NCBI RefSeq assembly: GCF_026340305.1
Contig: NZ_JAPEPI010000001.1
Span: forward strand, 744,001-808,000
Length of the DNA stretch: 64,000 nucleotides
Direction: 5' to 3'
Source of the DNA: Streptomyces sp. NBC_01381
GTDB lineage: Bacteria; Actinomycetota; Actinomycetes; Streptomycetales; Streptomycetaceae
Numbering within the stretch: the stretch's first letter is position 1; each line of letters begins with the position of its first letter. The translations under genes and the position numbers were made by a program. Shown here in pieces: positions 14,931 through 28,168 of this stretch. Under the pieces are notes generated by a model. That model saw only the letters and a program-made list of their open reading frames with translations. It had not been told where the DNA came from and did not search any database.

Positions 14931-16298
14931 CTACCAAGCCGGTGGCGGCCCGTACTGCGAAGGCGTCCCAGCCGACGCCCCCGCCCCCGCGGATGAAGCA
15001 GCGGCCCGCCGCCGAGCGACCAGCGTCCACCCGCCGAGCACGGCGAGCAGCACGGCACCGCCGCCGAATCCCCCGGCGACGACCAGCTTCATTCCGTCGC
15101 CGCCCCCCGCCGCGTCCCCGGCCTCGTCCCCGGCGGCCGTCCTGCCGCTCGCCGCGGCCTCCTCGTCCTGGCCGGAGACGCTGAACTCGTCCGCGGGCCG
15201 CGCCGATCCGGCGTACGCGGGCCCCGCCTTGGCCGCACCCTCGACGCTCACCCGCAGCGTCAGATCCAGCGGATCCTTGCCGAACTGCCCGGCGACCCGC
15301 GGGTTGAGATGGACCGAGAGGTAGTACCAGCCGGCGAACCGCATCCCGGCCACGTCGTCGATGGGCGAGTAGCGGTTCTCGTACGCGACGGGGGCCAGCG
15401 CGTCCAGCGCGGTGGACTTCTGCTTGCCGTCGTACGCCGTGTCCACGTCGTCGACCTTGGCGCGTACGGGATTGGACAGCGACATGACGAGCGCCGACGT
15501 CACGTACTCGTCCCCGCCCCCGCTCGAACTGCCCAGCTCGGCACTGGCGGAGACCTGCTGCCCCCAGTCCACAGGCACCCGGTAGAAGAGCGTCTGCCCC
15601 GGCTTGATCCGGTCGCCCCAGACCCCCGTCCGCAGCGCCCGGGCGTCGTTGAAGCTCGTGCCGCCTGCCCGCCGTTCACGCTCACCGCCCGGCGGCACGG
15701 GCGAGGCGGAGTTCCAGGACTCGGGCGGCGTCGTGGGAGCACCCTTGGCCAGCCCCGGCTCGGAGACGACGCTCAGCTCCGTGCCCCAGCTCTCCGCCGA
15801 CGATCCGGGATCGCTGTTCCGCTCGACCACTACGTAGTACGTGCCCGCCGGCTTGCACCGGTTCTCATCGGGGCCGATCGTCCGCACCGCCCAGGCGGTG
15901 ACGGGCCGTGGGCTCTGCGACGTACCGAAACGCGCGTCTCCGGAGTCGCAGTCGTTGCCGTCCGCGTCCTGCAGGGACACCTCGATGCCGTCCCCGTAGG
16001 CGACCTTGGATCCGGGCCCAGGAACAGCGGTGGCCGAGACGTACACGCTTTGTGTGGCGTCGAGTTCGAGCCGGTAGTAGAGCTTGCCCCCGCGCGTGAT
16101 GGCGCTCTTGTACGTCGATCCGGGCGTCAGTTCCGCACTGCCCGTACTGCTCCTCGACCCGTCGACCGCCACGGCCTCATCGGCGTAGGCGTACGGCCCT
16201 GGCGCCCCCGCCGCCGCGGCCTGTCCCGGCAGTGCCGCCACCGCGCACAGCGCCGCTCCCGCGGCCAGCGTCGCCCGGCCTCTGCCCAGCCGCCCCAT
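14931..16298 (-). CDS. Exported membrane-anchored protein of unknown function
   Basis: 455 residues. An N-terminal signal peptide (hydrophobic core about 10-22, cleavage after AAA) leads to a beta-rich extracellular region. One C-terminal membrane helix (about 410-428) and a short basic, Pro-rich cytoplasmic tail ending in PPPAW follow. The extracellular part has jelly-roll-like repeats (YYRLELDATQSVYVSA, LFYRVPVDWGQQVSASAEL). The start is ATG 16298 with GGGGAGGGG upstream; the longer frame to 16400 lacks a ribosome site. It is convergent with the kinase gene (70-bp gap). Topology resembles a secretion-associated or surface-scaffold protein. Function not recognised. Confidence 0.75.
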   Translation of the reverse strand: MGRLGRGRATLAAGAALCAVAALPGQAAAAGAPGPYAYADEAVAVDGSRSSTGSAELTPGSTYKSAITRGGKLYYRLELDATQSVYVSATAVPGPGSKVAYGDGIEVSLQDADGNDCDSGDARFGTSQSPRPVTAWAVRTIGPDENRCKPAGTYYVVVERNSDPGSSAESWGTELSVVSEPGLAKGAPTTPPESWNSASPVPPGGERERRAGGTSFNDARALRTGVWGDRIKPGQTLFYRVPVDWGQQVSASAELGSSSGGGDEYVTSALVMSLSNPVRAKVDDVDTAYDGKQKSTALDALAPVAYENRYSPIDDVAGMRFAGWYYLSVHLNPRVAGQFGKDPLDLTLRVSVEGAAKAGPAYAGSARPADEFSVSGQDEEAAASGRTAAGDEAGDAAGGGDGMKLVVAGGFGGGAVLLAVLGGWTLVARRRAAASSAGAGASAGTPSQYGPPPAW

Positions 16299-16454
16299 TG
16301 GATGCCACCCCTCCCCGGAGACCCAGTCGTCCCGGCGACTCATGCCCGCGCGCAGCCCCGACAATCTTTGCTGACGCAAGGAGCAAGCTTGCATACGCAA
16401 ATGAATGCCCGTAAATCCCCGCGGGCCCCGCCCTCACAAGAATTCAGACAGCAC

Positions 16455-16486
16455 AAGGCCCCGGCCACATCAGCGACCGGGGCCTT
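16455..16486 (-). terminator. Hairpin downstream of the DLW-39 gene
   Basis: AAGGCCCCGG (16455-16464) and CCGGGGCCTT (16477-16486) pair perfectly around a 12-base loop, 22 bases beyond the small gene's stop on the minus strand. Confidence 0.8.
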
Positions 16487-16508
16487 GCGAAGAGACTGTT
16501 GTCGATAC

Positions 16509-16637
16509 TCACGAACCCGTGGGCACGGAGTCAGTCGCCTCCGTCCACAGATCCTGCTCGGCGCGATCCGCCTGGATCTGGCGGTACACGAGGAGCCCGC
16601 CGATGGCGGCCAGTGCGACCAGGAGAAGCTTCTTCAC
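16509..16637 (-). CDS. DLW-39 family small membrane protein, 42 aa
   Basis: GTG at 16637 to TGA at 16509. The protein starts VKKLLLVALAAIGG (one membrane segment, about residues 3-18) and continues YRQIQADRAEQDLWTEATDS, containing the D-L-W motif that names this small actinobacterial family. It is normally found near gyrA, as here. Role unknown. A perfect 9-bp inverted repeat lies 53 bases upstream, and the terminator above follows. Confidence 0.88.
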   Translation of the reverse strand: MKKLLLVALAAIGGLLVYRQIQADRAEQDLWTEATDSVPTGS

Positions 16638-16689
16638 CGCGCGACCTCGTCTTTCTTGACGTAAGGGACCTCTGAAGCCCGACTATACA

Positions 16690-16711
16690 CACCGATCGAT
16701 ACCGATCGGTG
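16690..16711. promoter_or_regulatory. Perfect inverted repeat upstream of the DLW-39 gene
   Basis: CACCGATCG (16690-16698) and CGATCGGTG (16703-16711) flank a 4-base ATAC spacer. It sits in the 337-bp divergent spacer (16638-16974) between the DLW-39 and DUF6344 genes and is a candidate operator. The same spacer also has a short GGCCCC/GGGGCC hairpin followed by TTTT at 16833-16852. Nothing else is seen there. Confidence 0.5.
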
Positions 16712-16974
16712 ACCTGGATCCGCCCCAACTGCCGCACCGAACACAGCAGTAGAAGTGGACCCCGCCGCTCCGGCCGCCCCTCCGCCCCGCTGTGACATTC
16801 ACCGCTCCCGGCCCCATTTCAGGCCCCTCCCGGGCCCCTTCCGGGGCCTTTTCGGCCATCCGGGTGGTGTTCATCAGAACATCGACGCGCCACGAGCGTC
16901 GGTCCACCACTCTCGACCCCACATACACATCATGAGGAAAGTACGCAAATCGCCCAACCCGAAAGTGAGACGCC

Positions 16975-17307
16975 GTGACCGGCACCAAGGCCATGAAGCT
17001 GTGGACCACCCTCATCACCGCCTTCCTCGCGCTCTTCGCCGCGCTGGGATTCACCACGACGGCCACGGCGGCCACGACGCCGGCACAGCAGGCCACGGAA
17101 TCCTGCGAGACCGCCACGCCCCTCCCCGCACCGCTGGCGGCCTACTGGCAACTCCAGTACGAACGGTCCTTGCCGCCCACGATGAAACAGCGCATCCGCG
17201 CCGAGGCACACGGAGCATCCCCCAGCTGCAGGCACCTGCCCACGAACGACACCGAGACGGACCGCGAGACCGACGCCCAACCACGCGACCTGGCCGCGGA
17301 GCCGTAA
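16975..17307 (+). CDS. DUF6344 family exported small protein
   Basis: 110 residues from GTG 16975. A signal peptide (hydrophobic core LITAFLALFAALGF about 12-25, then TATAA) precedes a small domain with two Cys residues and the conserved LPPTMKQRIRAEAHG motif. The charged C-terminus is probably disordered. The family is restricted to Streptomyces and relatives, with no known function. A strong terminator follows at 17366-17397. Confidence 0.8.
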   Translation: MTGTKAMKLWTTLITAFLALFAALGFTTTATAATTPAQQATESCETATPLPAPLAAYWQLQYERSLPPTMKQRIRAEAHGASPSCRHLPTNDTETDRETDAQPRDLAAEP

Positions 17308-17365
17308 CCCCCACGGCAGCCACAGACCCTCAGCACCACAGCCCCTCAGCCTCACCACAGCACCA

Positions 17366-17397
17366 AAGACCCCCGGCTGGTTTCAGCCGGGGGTCTT
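17366..17397 (+). terminator. Terminator after DUF6344
   Basis: AAGACCCCCGGCTG (17366-17379) and CAGCCGGGGGTCTT (17384-17397) pair perfectly around GTTT. This AAGACCCCC-type hairpin is repeated in the terminators of both tRNAs in this window. Confidence 0.9.
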
Positions 17398-17532
17398 CGC
17401 GTCCGCGTCGGGCACCGGCACCCCGAAGCCCGCGAGAACCCCGACCTCCGAACCTCGACAGCTCCTACGGGACCACGGGGACGCGTGGGCACGCGTAGGG
17501 ACGCGTAGGAACAGAAGAGCCACCGGACGCCA

Positions 17533-17564
17533 AAGACCCCCAGCCAATACCGGCTGGGGGTCTT
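17533..17564 (-). terminator. Terminator of tRNA-Ile
   Basis: AAGACCCCCAGCC (17533-17545) and GGCTGGGGGTCTT (17552-17564) pair perfectly, 8 bases past the tRNA 3' end on the minus strand. Confidence 0.9.
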
Positions 17565-17572
17565 CGTGTCTG

Positions 17573-17646
17573 TGGGGCTAACAGGATTTGAACCTGTGGC
17601 CTCATCCTTATCAGGGATGCGCTCTAACCAACTGAGCTATAGCCCC
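17573..17646 (-). tRNA. tRNA-Ile (anticodon GAT)
   Basis: A 74-base cloverleaf on the minus strand. Acceptor GGGGCTA pairs with TAGCCCC, the D-arm is AGCTCAGTTGGTTAGAGC, the anticodon loop is CTGATAA with GAT, and the T-arm is GTTCAAATC. CCA is not encoded. It lies about 105 bases downstream of DUF3566 in the gyrBA direction, as is usual in Streptomyces. Confidence 0.97.
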
Positions 17647-17752
17647 GCCGCGCTGCGGTGTGTCCCGCGCGCTGACCTCTGAAGATTAGCGCACCTCCGG
17701 GCCAGTCCCAAAATCGATAGCTCCGGGGCCCCGGAACGGCGGATCCGAGAGG

Positions 17753-18454
17753 CTACTCGTCCTCGGCGAGCGTCAGCTCGACGCCGCCCACGAAGCCCGC
17801 GGAGAGGTTGTAGATGAACGCGCCGAGCGTCGCGAGGGCCGTGGCCAGGACGACGTCGATGACCGCGATGATCGTCGTGAACATCAGCACGCGCGGCAGG
17901 GAGAGGAAGGACTGCAGGTCGAAGCCGTTGGACTCGTTCGAGCCCGTCGCCTCGGAGATCGTGCCGCCCACCGTCGAGAAGACGCCCATGGCGTCCATGA
18001 CCATCCACAGCACGGCGGCCGCGACGATCGTGCAGATGCCGAGCGCGATGGAGAGCAGGAAGCTGACCTTCATCACCGACCACGGGTCGGCCTTGGCCAC
18101 CCGCAGCCGCGCCTTGCGCGTACGCGGCGTCGTGCGCGCCCCTGTGCGCGGCCTGCGCACCGAACCCGTCTGAGACCCCTGCTGGTACGCCTGCGGCGGG
18201 TGATACGGCTGGGAGGCCTGCTGCTGGGGCTGACGCTCCCCGGGCAGCGCACCCGCCGCTCCCTGCGCCCCGGCCGCGTACGCACCGTCGTACTGCGCGG
18301 ACTGAGCGGGCTGCGGCCCTCGGGTGTCCGTCACCGTTCCCCCCTGGGATCCATGAGACTCGTCGGAGTCGTGAGAATCAGTGGCGGAGCCACGGACACC
18401 GTCTGTACCGGCTGAGCCGGTTCCACTTGCTCCGGCGCCCGTGGCTCCACTCAC
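17753..18454 (-). CDS. DUF3566 family membrane protein
   Basis: 233 residues. A long disordered N-terminus rich in Gly, Ser, Gln and Pro (1-115) is followed by a DUF3566 domain with two membrane segments (about 130-155 and 195-220) and an acidic C-terminus. GTG 18454 is preceded by AAGGAGAG. It lies only 18 bases after gyrA and is almost certainly co-transcribed with gyrBA, a conserved actinobacterial arrangement. The mycobacterial counterpart (CwsA region/Rv0007 type) is linked to cell-wall growth. Its role here is inferred from context. Confidence 0.87.
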   Translation of the reverse strand: MSGATGAGASGTGSAGTDGVRGSATDSHDSDESHGSQGGTVTDTRGPQPAQSAQYDGAYAAGAQGAAGALPGERQPQQQASQPYHPPQAYQQGSQTGSVRRPRTGARTTPRTRKARLRVAKADPWSVMKVSFLLSIALGICTIVAAAVLWMVMDAMGVFSTVGGTISEATGSNESNGFDLQSFLSLPRVLMFTTIIAVIDVVLATALATLGAFIYNLSAGFVGGVELTLAEDE

Positions 18455-18472
18455 GATGACTCTCTCCTTGCG

Positions 18473-21082
<2,610 letters not shown>

Positions 21083-21125
21083 TGCTGGTCAAAGTCCTTT
21101 CGAGGTGCGGCTTGTACGGGCCGAC

Positions 21126-23240
<2,115 letters not shown>

Positions 23241-23466
23241 TCAGCGATAGTCAGCGTTGCTCGGTGCGTCCCACAAGTGGGGCGGGATTAGCTTCCAGTC
23301 TACCGGTAGCGCCGACAGTGATGGGGGTTTGCCGGTACCTGAGTCCGCATGTGCCGTCCTGAACCGGCCTCGACCGACTCCCCATATGCGGCCCGGGGCT
23401 CTAAGAGGCTCACAGCGGCACTCAGCGCTTCGGGGTGTCAACCCCGAGCTACCACCGGAACCGGCC

Positions 23467-24030
23467 TCAGCCGTAGGTGTCCCCGGGGCCCGTGCTGCCG
23501 GGGGCGCGCAGGGGTCCGAAGCGGCGTGCGGGGCCACCGGGACCGAGCACTTTGATGAGGCGTACGGTGCCGTGGCCCAGGTCCTCGTTGAGGCGCGCGA
23601 CCAGCTGCGGGGCCAGGAGACGCAGGTTCGTCGCCCAGGCCGTGGAGTCGCACTGCACGGTCAGGACCCGCTCGTTCTCGTCGTACCGCTGGGGGACGCA
23701 GTGCTTGGCCAGATCGTCGCCGACGATCTGCGGCCAACGGCCCATCACCCCGCCGACCGCGGCCGGCGTCTCCCAGCCGCGCTCGGTGATCAGACGGTTG
23801 ATCGCGGAACCGAGCGGCAGCGGGTCGCGGCCGTCGGCGCGCGCGCCGGAGCGCAGTCCACCGCGCCGGGCCTGCTTCTTCTGCTGCGCGGCGTCGCCAC
23901 GCGCGCGTGCCTGCTCCTTGGCGGCACGGAGGGCGACCCGGGCAAGGTCGACGCCGGACGGTTCGGGCGTCTTCGGCGTGTCCTGCGGTGCGTCCTTGGG
24001 GGTGCCCTTGGCGGGCTCTTCGGCGCTCAC
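23467..24030 (-). CDS. DUF721 (DciA-like) protein
   Basis: 187 residues. A charged Lys/Arg/Gln N-terminal half precedes the DUF721 domain (about 75-165: [45 protein letters not shown]). In bacteria lacking DnaC/DnaI-type loaders, DciA-family proteins act with the replicative helicase, so a helicase-associated role at the origin is likely. GTG 24030 overlaps the recF stop by 4 bases (GTGA). It is part of the conserved recF-DUF721-gyrB order. Confidence 0.92.
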   Translation of the reverse strand: MSAEEPAKGTPKDAPQDTPKTPEPSGVDLARVALRAAKEQARARGDAAQQKKQARRGGLRSGARADGRDPLPLGSAINRLITERGWETPAAVGGVMGRWPQIVGDDLAKHCVPQRYDENERVLTVQCDSTAWATNLRLLAPQLVARLNEDLGHGTVRLIKVLGPGGPARRFGPLRAPGSTGPGDTYG

Positions 24031-25148
24031 GCGCGCTCCACCGCGCCGTCCGACACCGTGTACCGCGTACCGACCAGCGCGCCCGGTACGTCGTCGTCCA
24101 CGGCGGCCGTGACCAGGACCTGCTCGCCCGGCGCCACCAGCTCGGCGAGGCGCTCCCTACGGCGCGCGTCGAGCTCGGCAAAGACGTCGTCCAAGACGAG
24201 CACCGGCTCGTTGCCCTCGGCCCTGAGCAGGTCGTACGAGGCCAGGCGCAGCGCGAGGGCGTACGACCAGGACTCGCCGTGGCTCGCGTACCCCTTGGCC
24301 GGGAGCTGGCCCAGCTTCAGGAGGAGGTCGTCGCGGTGCGGGCCGACCAGCGTCACGCCCCGCTCGATCTCCTGCTTGCGGACCTCTTCGAGGGCGGCGA
24401 TCAGCTGCTCGTACAGGGCGTCGCGGGTGTGGCCTTCGCCCGGCGCCGACGGCTTGTACTCCAGCGCGACGGGGCCGCCGCCGGGTGCCAGCTGTTCGTA
24501 CGCCTTGTCGGTCAGCGGCTGCAGCGTGGCGATCAGGTCGAGCCGCTGTGCGAGCAGTTCGGCGCCGACGCGGGCGAGGTGCTGGTCCCAGACGTCGAGC
24601 GTCGACAGGTCCATGGAGCGCCCGCCGTGCCGCCGCGCGAGGGCCGCCGACTTCAGGAGGGTGTTGCGCTGCTTCAGTACGCGGTCGTAGTCGGACCGCA
24701 CGCCCGCCATGCGCGGGGAGCGCGCCGTGATCAGCTCGTCGAGGAACCGCCGGCGCTCACCGGGGTCGCCCTTGATCAGCGCAAGGTCCTCCGGCGCGAA
24801 CAGCACCGTACGGACGATGCCCAGCACGTCGCGCGGTCTGACCTGCGAGGACCTGTTGATCCGGGCGCGGTTCGCCTTGCCCGGATTGAGTTCGAGCTCG
24901 ACGAGCTGCTGCCGCTCGCCCTGCCGGACCGTGGCCCTGATGACGGCACGCTCGGCGCCCATGCGCACCAGCGGCGCGTCCGACGAGACCCGGTGGCTGC
25001 CGAGCGTGGCGAGATAGCCGACCGCCTCGACGAGGTTCGTCTTGCCCTGGCCGTTGGGCCCCACGAACGCGGTGACGCCCGGATCGAGAGGGACCTCGAC
25101 CCGGGCGTACGAGCGGAAGTCGGCCAGCGACAGATGCGTGACATGCAT
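24027..25148 (-). CDS. recF: DNA replication and repair protein RecF
   Basis: 373 residues. An SMC-like ATPase that helps load RecA on gapped DNA with RecO/RecR. Walker A is GPNGQGKT near residue 31, and the signature and Walker B region [15 protein letters not shown] lies near the C-terminus. ATG 25148 gives [14 protein letters not shown], the family N-terminus; the longer frame to 25190 is rejected. Coupled by overlap to DUF721. It sits 52 bases after gnd. Confidence 0.97.
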   Translation of the reverse strand: MHVTHLSLADFRSYARVEVPLDPGVTAFVGPNGQGKTNLVEAVGYLATLGSHRVSSDAPLVRMGAERAVIRATVRQGERQQLVELELNPGKANRARINRSSQVRPRDVLGIVRTVLFAPEDLALIKGDPGERRRFLDELITARSPRMAGVRSDYDRVLKQRNTLLKSAALARRHGGRSMDLSTLDVWDQHLARVGAELLAQRLDLIATLQPLTDKAYEQLAPGGGPVALEYKPSAPGEGHTRDALYEQLIAALEEVRKQEIERGVTLVGPHRDDLLLKLGQLPAKGYASHGESWSYALALRLASYDLLRAEGNEPVLVLDDVFAELDARRRERLAELVAPGEQVLVTAAVDDDVPGALVGTRYTVSDGAVERA

Positions 25149-25200
25149 GGTTGGCGCCGACCTCCCCCGGCAAGCCTGTGCTCGGCGCACAGGCTGTGGA

Positions 25201-26076
25201 TTACTTCTTCTCGACCGCGTGGCCGCCGAACTGGTTGCGCAGCGCCGCGATCATCTTCATCTGCGGCGAGTCGTCCTGACGCGAGGCGAAGCGCGCGAAG
25301 AGGGACGCGGTGATCGCGGGCAGCGGCACGGCGTTGTCGATCGCCGCCTCCACGGTCCAGCGGCCCTCTCCGGAGTCCTGCGCGAAGCCGCGCAGCTTGT
25401 CCAGGTGCTCGTCGTCGTCCAGGGCGTTGACCGCGAGGTCGAGCAGCCAGGAACGGATGACCGTGCCCTCCTGCCAGGAGCGGAAGACCTCACGCACGTC
25501 CGTGACGGAGTCGACCTTCTCCAGGAGCTCCCAGCCCTCGGCGTAGGCCTGCATCATCGCGTACTCGATGCCGTTGTGAACCATCTTCGAGAAGTGGCCG
25601 GCGCCGGCCTTGCCCGCGTGGACCGAGCCGAAGTCACCCTCGGGCTTGAGGGCGTCGAAGATCGGCTGGACCTTCGCGATGTTCTCGGCGTCGCCGCCGT
25701 ACATCAGCGCGTAGCCGTTCTCCAGGCCCCAGACGCCGCCGGAGACGCCGCAGTCGACAAAGCCGATGCCCTTGGCCGCGAGCTCCTCGGCGTGCTTCTC
25801 GTCGTCCGTCCAGCGGGAGTTCCCGCCGTCCACGACGACGTCGCCGGGCTGCAGCAGCTCGGCCAGCTCGTCGACGGTGGACTGGGTCGCGGCCCCTGCC
25901 GGGACCATCACCCACACGACCCGCGGGCCCTTGAGCTTGCCCACAAGCTCTTCGAGGCTGTGGACATCCGCGACGTCCGGGTTGCGGTCGTATCCGATGA
26001 CGGTGTGGCCTGCGCGGCGGATGCGCTCGCGCATGTTGCCGCCCATCTTGCCGAGGCCGACGAGACCGAGCTCCAT
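25201..26076 (-). CDS. gnd: 6-phosphogluconate dehydrogenase, decarboxylating (short, NAD-type)
   Basis: 291 residues, the short form (YqeC/GndA type) rather than the ~470-residue NADP enzyme. N-terminal Rossmann motif [12 protein letters not shown], and catalytic [19 protein letters not shown] with the Lys/Asn pair. It oxidatively decarboxylates 6-phosphogluconate to ribulose 5-phosphate in the pentose phosphate path. ATG 26076. Its presence between dnaN and recF is a Streptomyces hallmark. It has no direct replication role; the grouping is positional. Confidence 0.94.
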   Translation of the reverse strand: MELGLVGLGKMGGNMRERIRRAGHTVIGYDRNPDVADVHSLEELVGKLKGPRVVWVMVPAGAATQSTVDELAELLQPGDVVVDGGNSRWTDDEKHAEELAAKGIGFVDCGVSGGVWGLENGYALMYGGDAENIAKVQPIFDALKPEGDFGSVHAGKAGAGHFSKMVHNGIEYAMMQAYAEGWELLEKVDSVTDVREVFRSWQEGTVIRSWLLDLAVNALDDDEHLDKLRGFAQDSGEGRWTVEAAIDNAVPLPAITASLFARFASRQDDSPQMKMIAALRNQFGGHAVEKK

Positions 26077-26165
26077 CAGTGGTTCCTTAAGTAGCGATGT
26101 GGCGTGGAGGCACCTTCGTACCCGCGTCCGAGCCTACGCCCGGACCCTCGCTCACACCTGTGGGC

Positions 26166-27296
26166 TCAGCCGCTCAGACGTACAGGCATGATCAGGTACT
26201 TGTACGCCTCGTCGGCCTCGGCATCCAGGGCCGGCTTGCCACTCAGGAGCGCGGGCTTCGTCGACGTCGTGAACGACAGCTGGGCGACCGGGGAGTCGAT
26301 CGCGCTCAGGCCGTCGAGCAGGAACGTCGGGTTGAAGGCGATCGAGATGTCGTCCCCGTCGAGCTGGGCGTCGACCCTCTCCACAGCCTGTGCGTCGTCG
26401 CTGGAACCGGCCTCGAGGATCAGCACGCCCTGCTCGAAGCTGAGCCGCACCGGGGTGTTCCGCTCGGCCACCAGGGCCACGCGCTTGACGGCCTCCACGA
26501 AGGGGGCGGTCTCGATGACGGCGATCGAGTTGAACTCCGTCGGGAACAGCGTGCGGTACTTCGGCAGGTCACCTTCGAGCAGCCGCGTCGTCGTGCGGCG
26601 CCCGGCACCCTCGAAACCGATCAGGCCCTCACCGGCACCGGAGCCCGACAGCGCGAGCGTGACCGTGTCACCGCTCGTGAGCGCCTTGGCGGTGTCCTGG
26701 AGCGTCTTGGCGGGCACCAGGGCGACCGCGGACGCCTCGGGGTCCTCCGGCTTCCACAGGAACTCGCGGACCGCGAAGCGGTAGCGGTCGGTCGAGGCCA
26801 GGGTGACCGTGTCGCCCTCGATCTCGATGCGTACGCCGGTCAGCACCGGAAGCGTGTCGTCGCGGCCGGCCGCGATCGCCACCTGGTTCGCGGCGGCGGC
26901 GAAGACCTCACCAGGGACGGTGCCCGTGGCGGTCGGCATCTGCGGCAGCGCGGGGTACTCCTCCACAGGAAGCGTGTGGAGTGTGAATCGCGAGGAGCCA
27001 CAGACCACCGTCGCCCGCACACCGTCTGTGGAGATCTCCACCGGACGGTTGGGCAGGGCGCGGCAGATGTCGGCGAGCAGACGGCCGGAGACAAGAACCG
27101 TGCCCTCCTCGTCGACCTCGGCATCGACGGACACCCGCGCCGAGACCTCGTAGTCGAAGCTGGAAAGGCTCAGTGCGCCTTCCTCGGCCTTCAGCAGCAG
27201 GCCCGCGAGGACAGGCGCCGGCGGCCGGGCCGGGAGGCTGCGCGCCGCCCACGCCACCGCCTCCGCGAGTACGTCGCGTTCCACCCGGATCTTCAC
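26166..27296 (-). CDS. dnaN: DNA polymerase III sliding clamp beta subunit
   Basis: 376 residues forming three homologous clamp domains. Start ATG 27296 (MKIRVERDVLAEAVAWAARSL). The ring-forming clamp tethers polymerase III to DNA and recruits repair proteins. The C-terminus ends with the conserved KYLIMPVRLSG motif, part of the client-binding pocket. It borders oriC directly on its upstream side and is followed by gnd and recF on the same strand. Confidence 0.98.
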   Translation of the reverse strand: MKIRVERDVLAEAVAWAARSLPARPPAPVLAGLLLKAEEGALSLSSFDYEVSARVSVDAEVDEEGTVLVSGRLLADICRALPNRPVEISTDGVRATVVCGSSRFTLHTLPVEEYPALPQMPTATGTVPGEVFAAAANQVAIAAGRDDTLPVLTGVRIEIEGDTVTLASTDRYRFAVREFLWKPEDPEASAVALVPAKTLQDTAKALTSGDTVTLALSGSGAGEGLIGFEGAGRRTTTRLLEGDLPKYRTLFPTEFNSIAVIETAPFVEAVKRVALVAERNTPVRLSFEQGVLILEAGSSDDAQAVERVDAQLDGDDISIAFNPTFLLDGLSAIDSPVAQLSFTTSTKPALLSGKPALDAEADEAYKYLIMPVRLSG

Positions 27297-28168
27297 TTAG
27301 CCGCCCTCCTGCTGTTGCTGGCACTGGGGACCAGTCTGACGCACCGCACTGACAGTGGGTGCCCGTCGGGGTCAAGTCGTGACGAGCGGCGCCGGAGGTC
27401 CGGAGAGCAAGTTGTGCACAGGCCCCCCTTCCAAGCGAATTCCCCGGTGACTCCAAGTGGGAGTAGTAGTAGGGCCTGTGGAAACCGTGGATAACCGCGA
27501 ATGCGCAGGTCAGCACCGCTTTTTTATCCACTGCGCCTGTGGGCGGGACCGGTGGACAACCGGGGGTTTCTGTGGACGGGCGGAAGTTACACACACCCGA
27601 TGCACAGGCAAGGGGTACTTCTCCCCAGCCCTGTCCCCAGCTTTACCCACCTTCCCCACAGGCCAACCGACCCCCTTGGTGTGACGCCTTTCACTCGGCA
27701 CGGTGACAGGGCGCGTTGCGTTGCCGAACAGTGGACAGCGGTGTGGAGAAGCTGGGGAAAGCTGGGGACAACCGGCCCGTGCCTGTGGGCGGCCGGTGGA
27801 CAACGTCATGCACACCCTGTGGACGAGATTTTCATCCACACCCTGTGGAGAGTCTTCGTCCACGAATCCACAGCCACCTGACCTGGCTTGATGATCCCTC
27901 AGCAGGTTCCCCTGTGGACAGCATCTGGACAACTTCCCGGTCCCCAGGGTGTGGAGGAGAGAAAGACCGCAGATCTGTGGAGAACAGGCCTCTCAGCAGC
28001 GGAAATCGAACAGCGCGCGTGCCCAGACGGGGTCTACGCGCGCGTGCACAGGCTGCGGACAACGGCGAAGGGCGCCCCGGAATCGTTCCGGAGCGCCCTT
28101 CGGGAGGCGTGTCTCAGCGGCGCTGAGAGCGTCTGTCAGACCTCAGTCCGTCCTCTGTCGGCCCTCTG
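27297..28168. other. Chromosomal replication origin oriC
   Basis: 872 bp between dnaN and dnaA without a credible gene and packed with DnaA boxes (consensus TTGTCCACA). Examples: 27486-27494, 27524-27532, 27551-27559, 27571-27579, 27652-27660, 27730-27738, 27742-27750, 27795-27803, 27818-27826, 27832-27840, 27844-27852, 27856-27864, 27864-27872, 27913-27921, 27924-27932, 27950-27958 and 27976-27984. Boxes occur on both strands, densest at 27730-27990. A T6 tract at 27520-27525 is the clearest AT-rich spot. This matches the known large oriC of Streptomyces with many non-perfect boxes. Replication from here is bidirectional (family knowledge). Confidence 0.97.
28067..28101 (-). terminator. Hairpin downstream of dnaA
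   Basis: GAAGGGCGC (28067-28075) pairs with GCGCCCTTC (28093-28101), with an inner CCGG/CCGG extension. It lies about 70 bases past the dnaA stop, at the edge of oriC, and would stop dnaA transcription from entering the origin. Confidence 0.65.
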
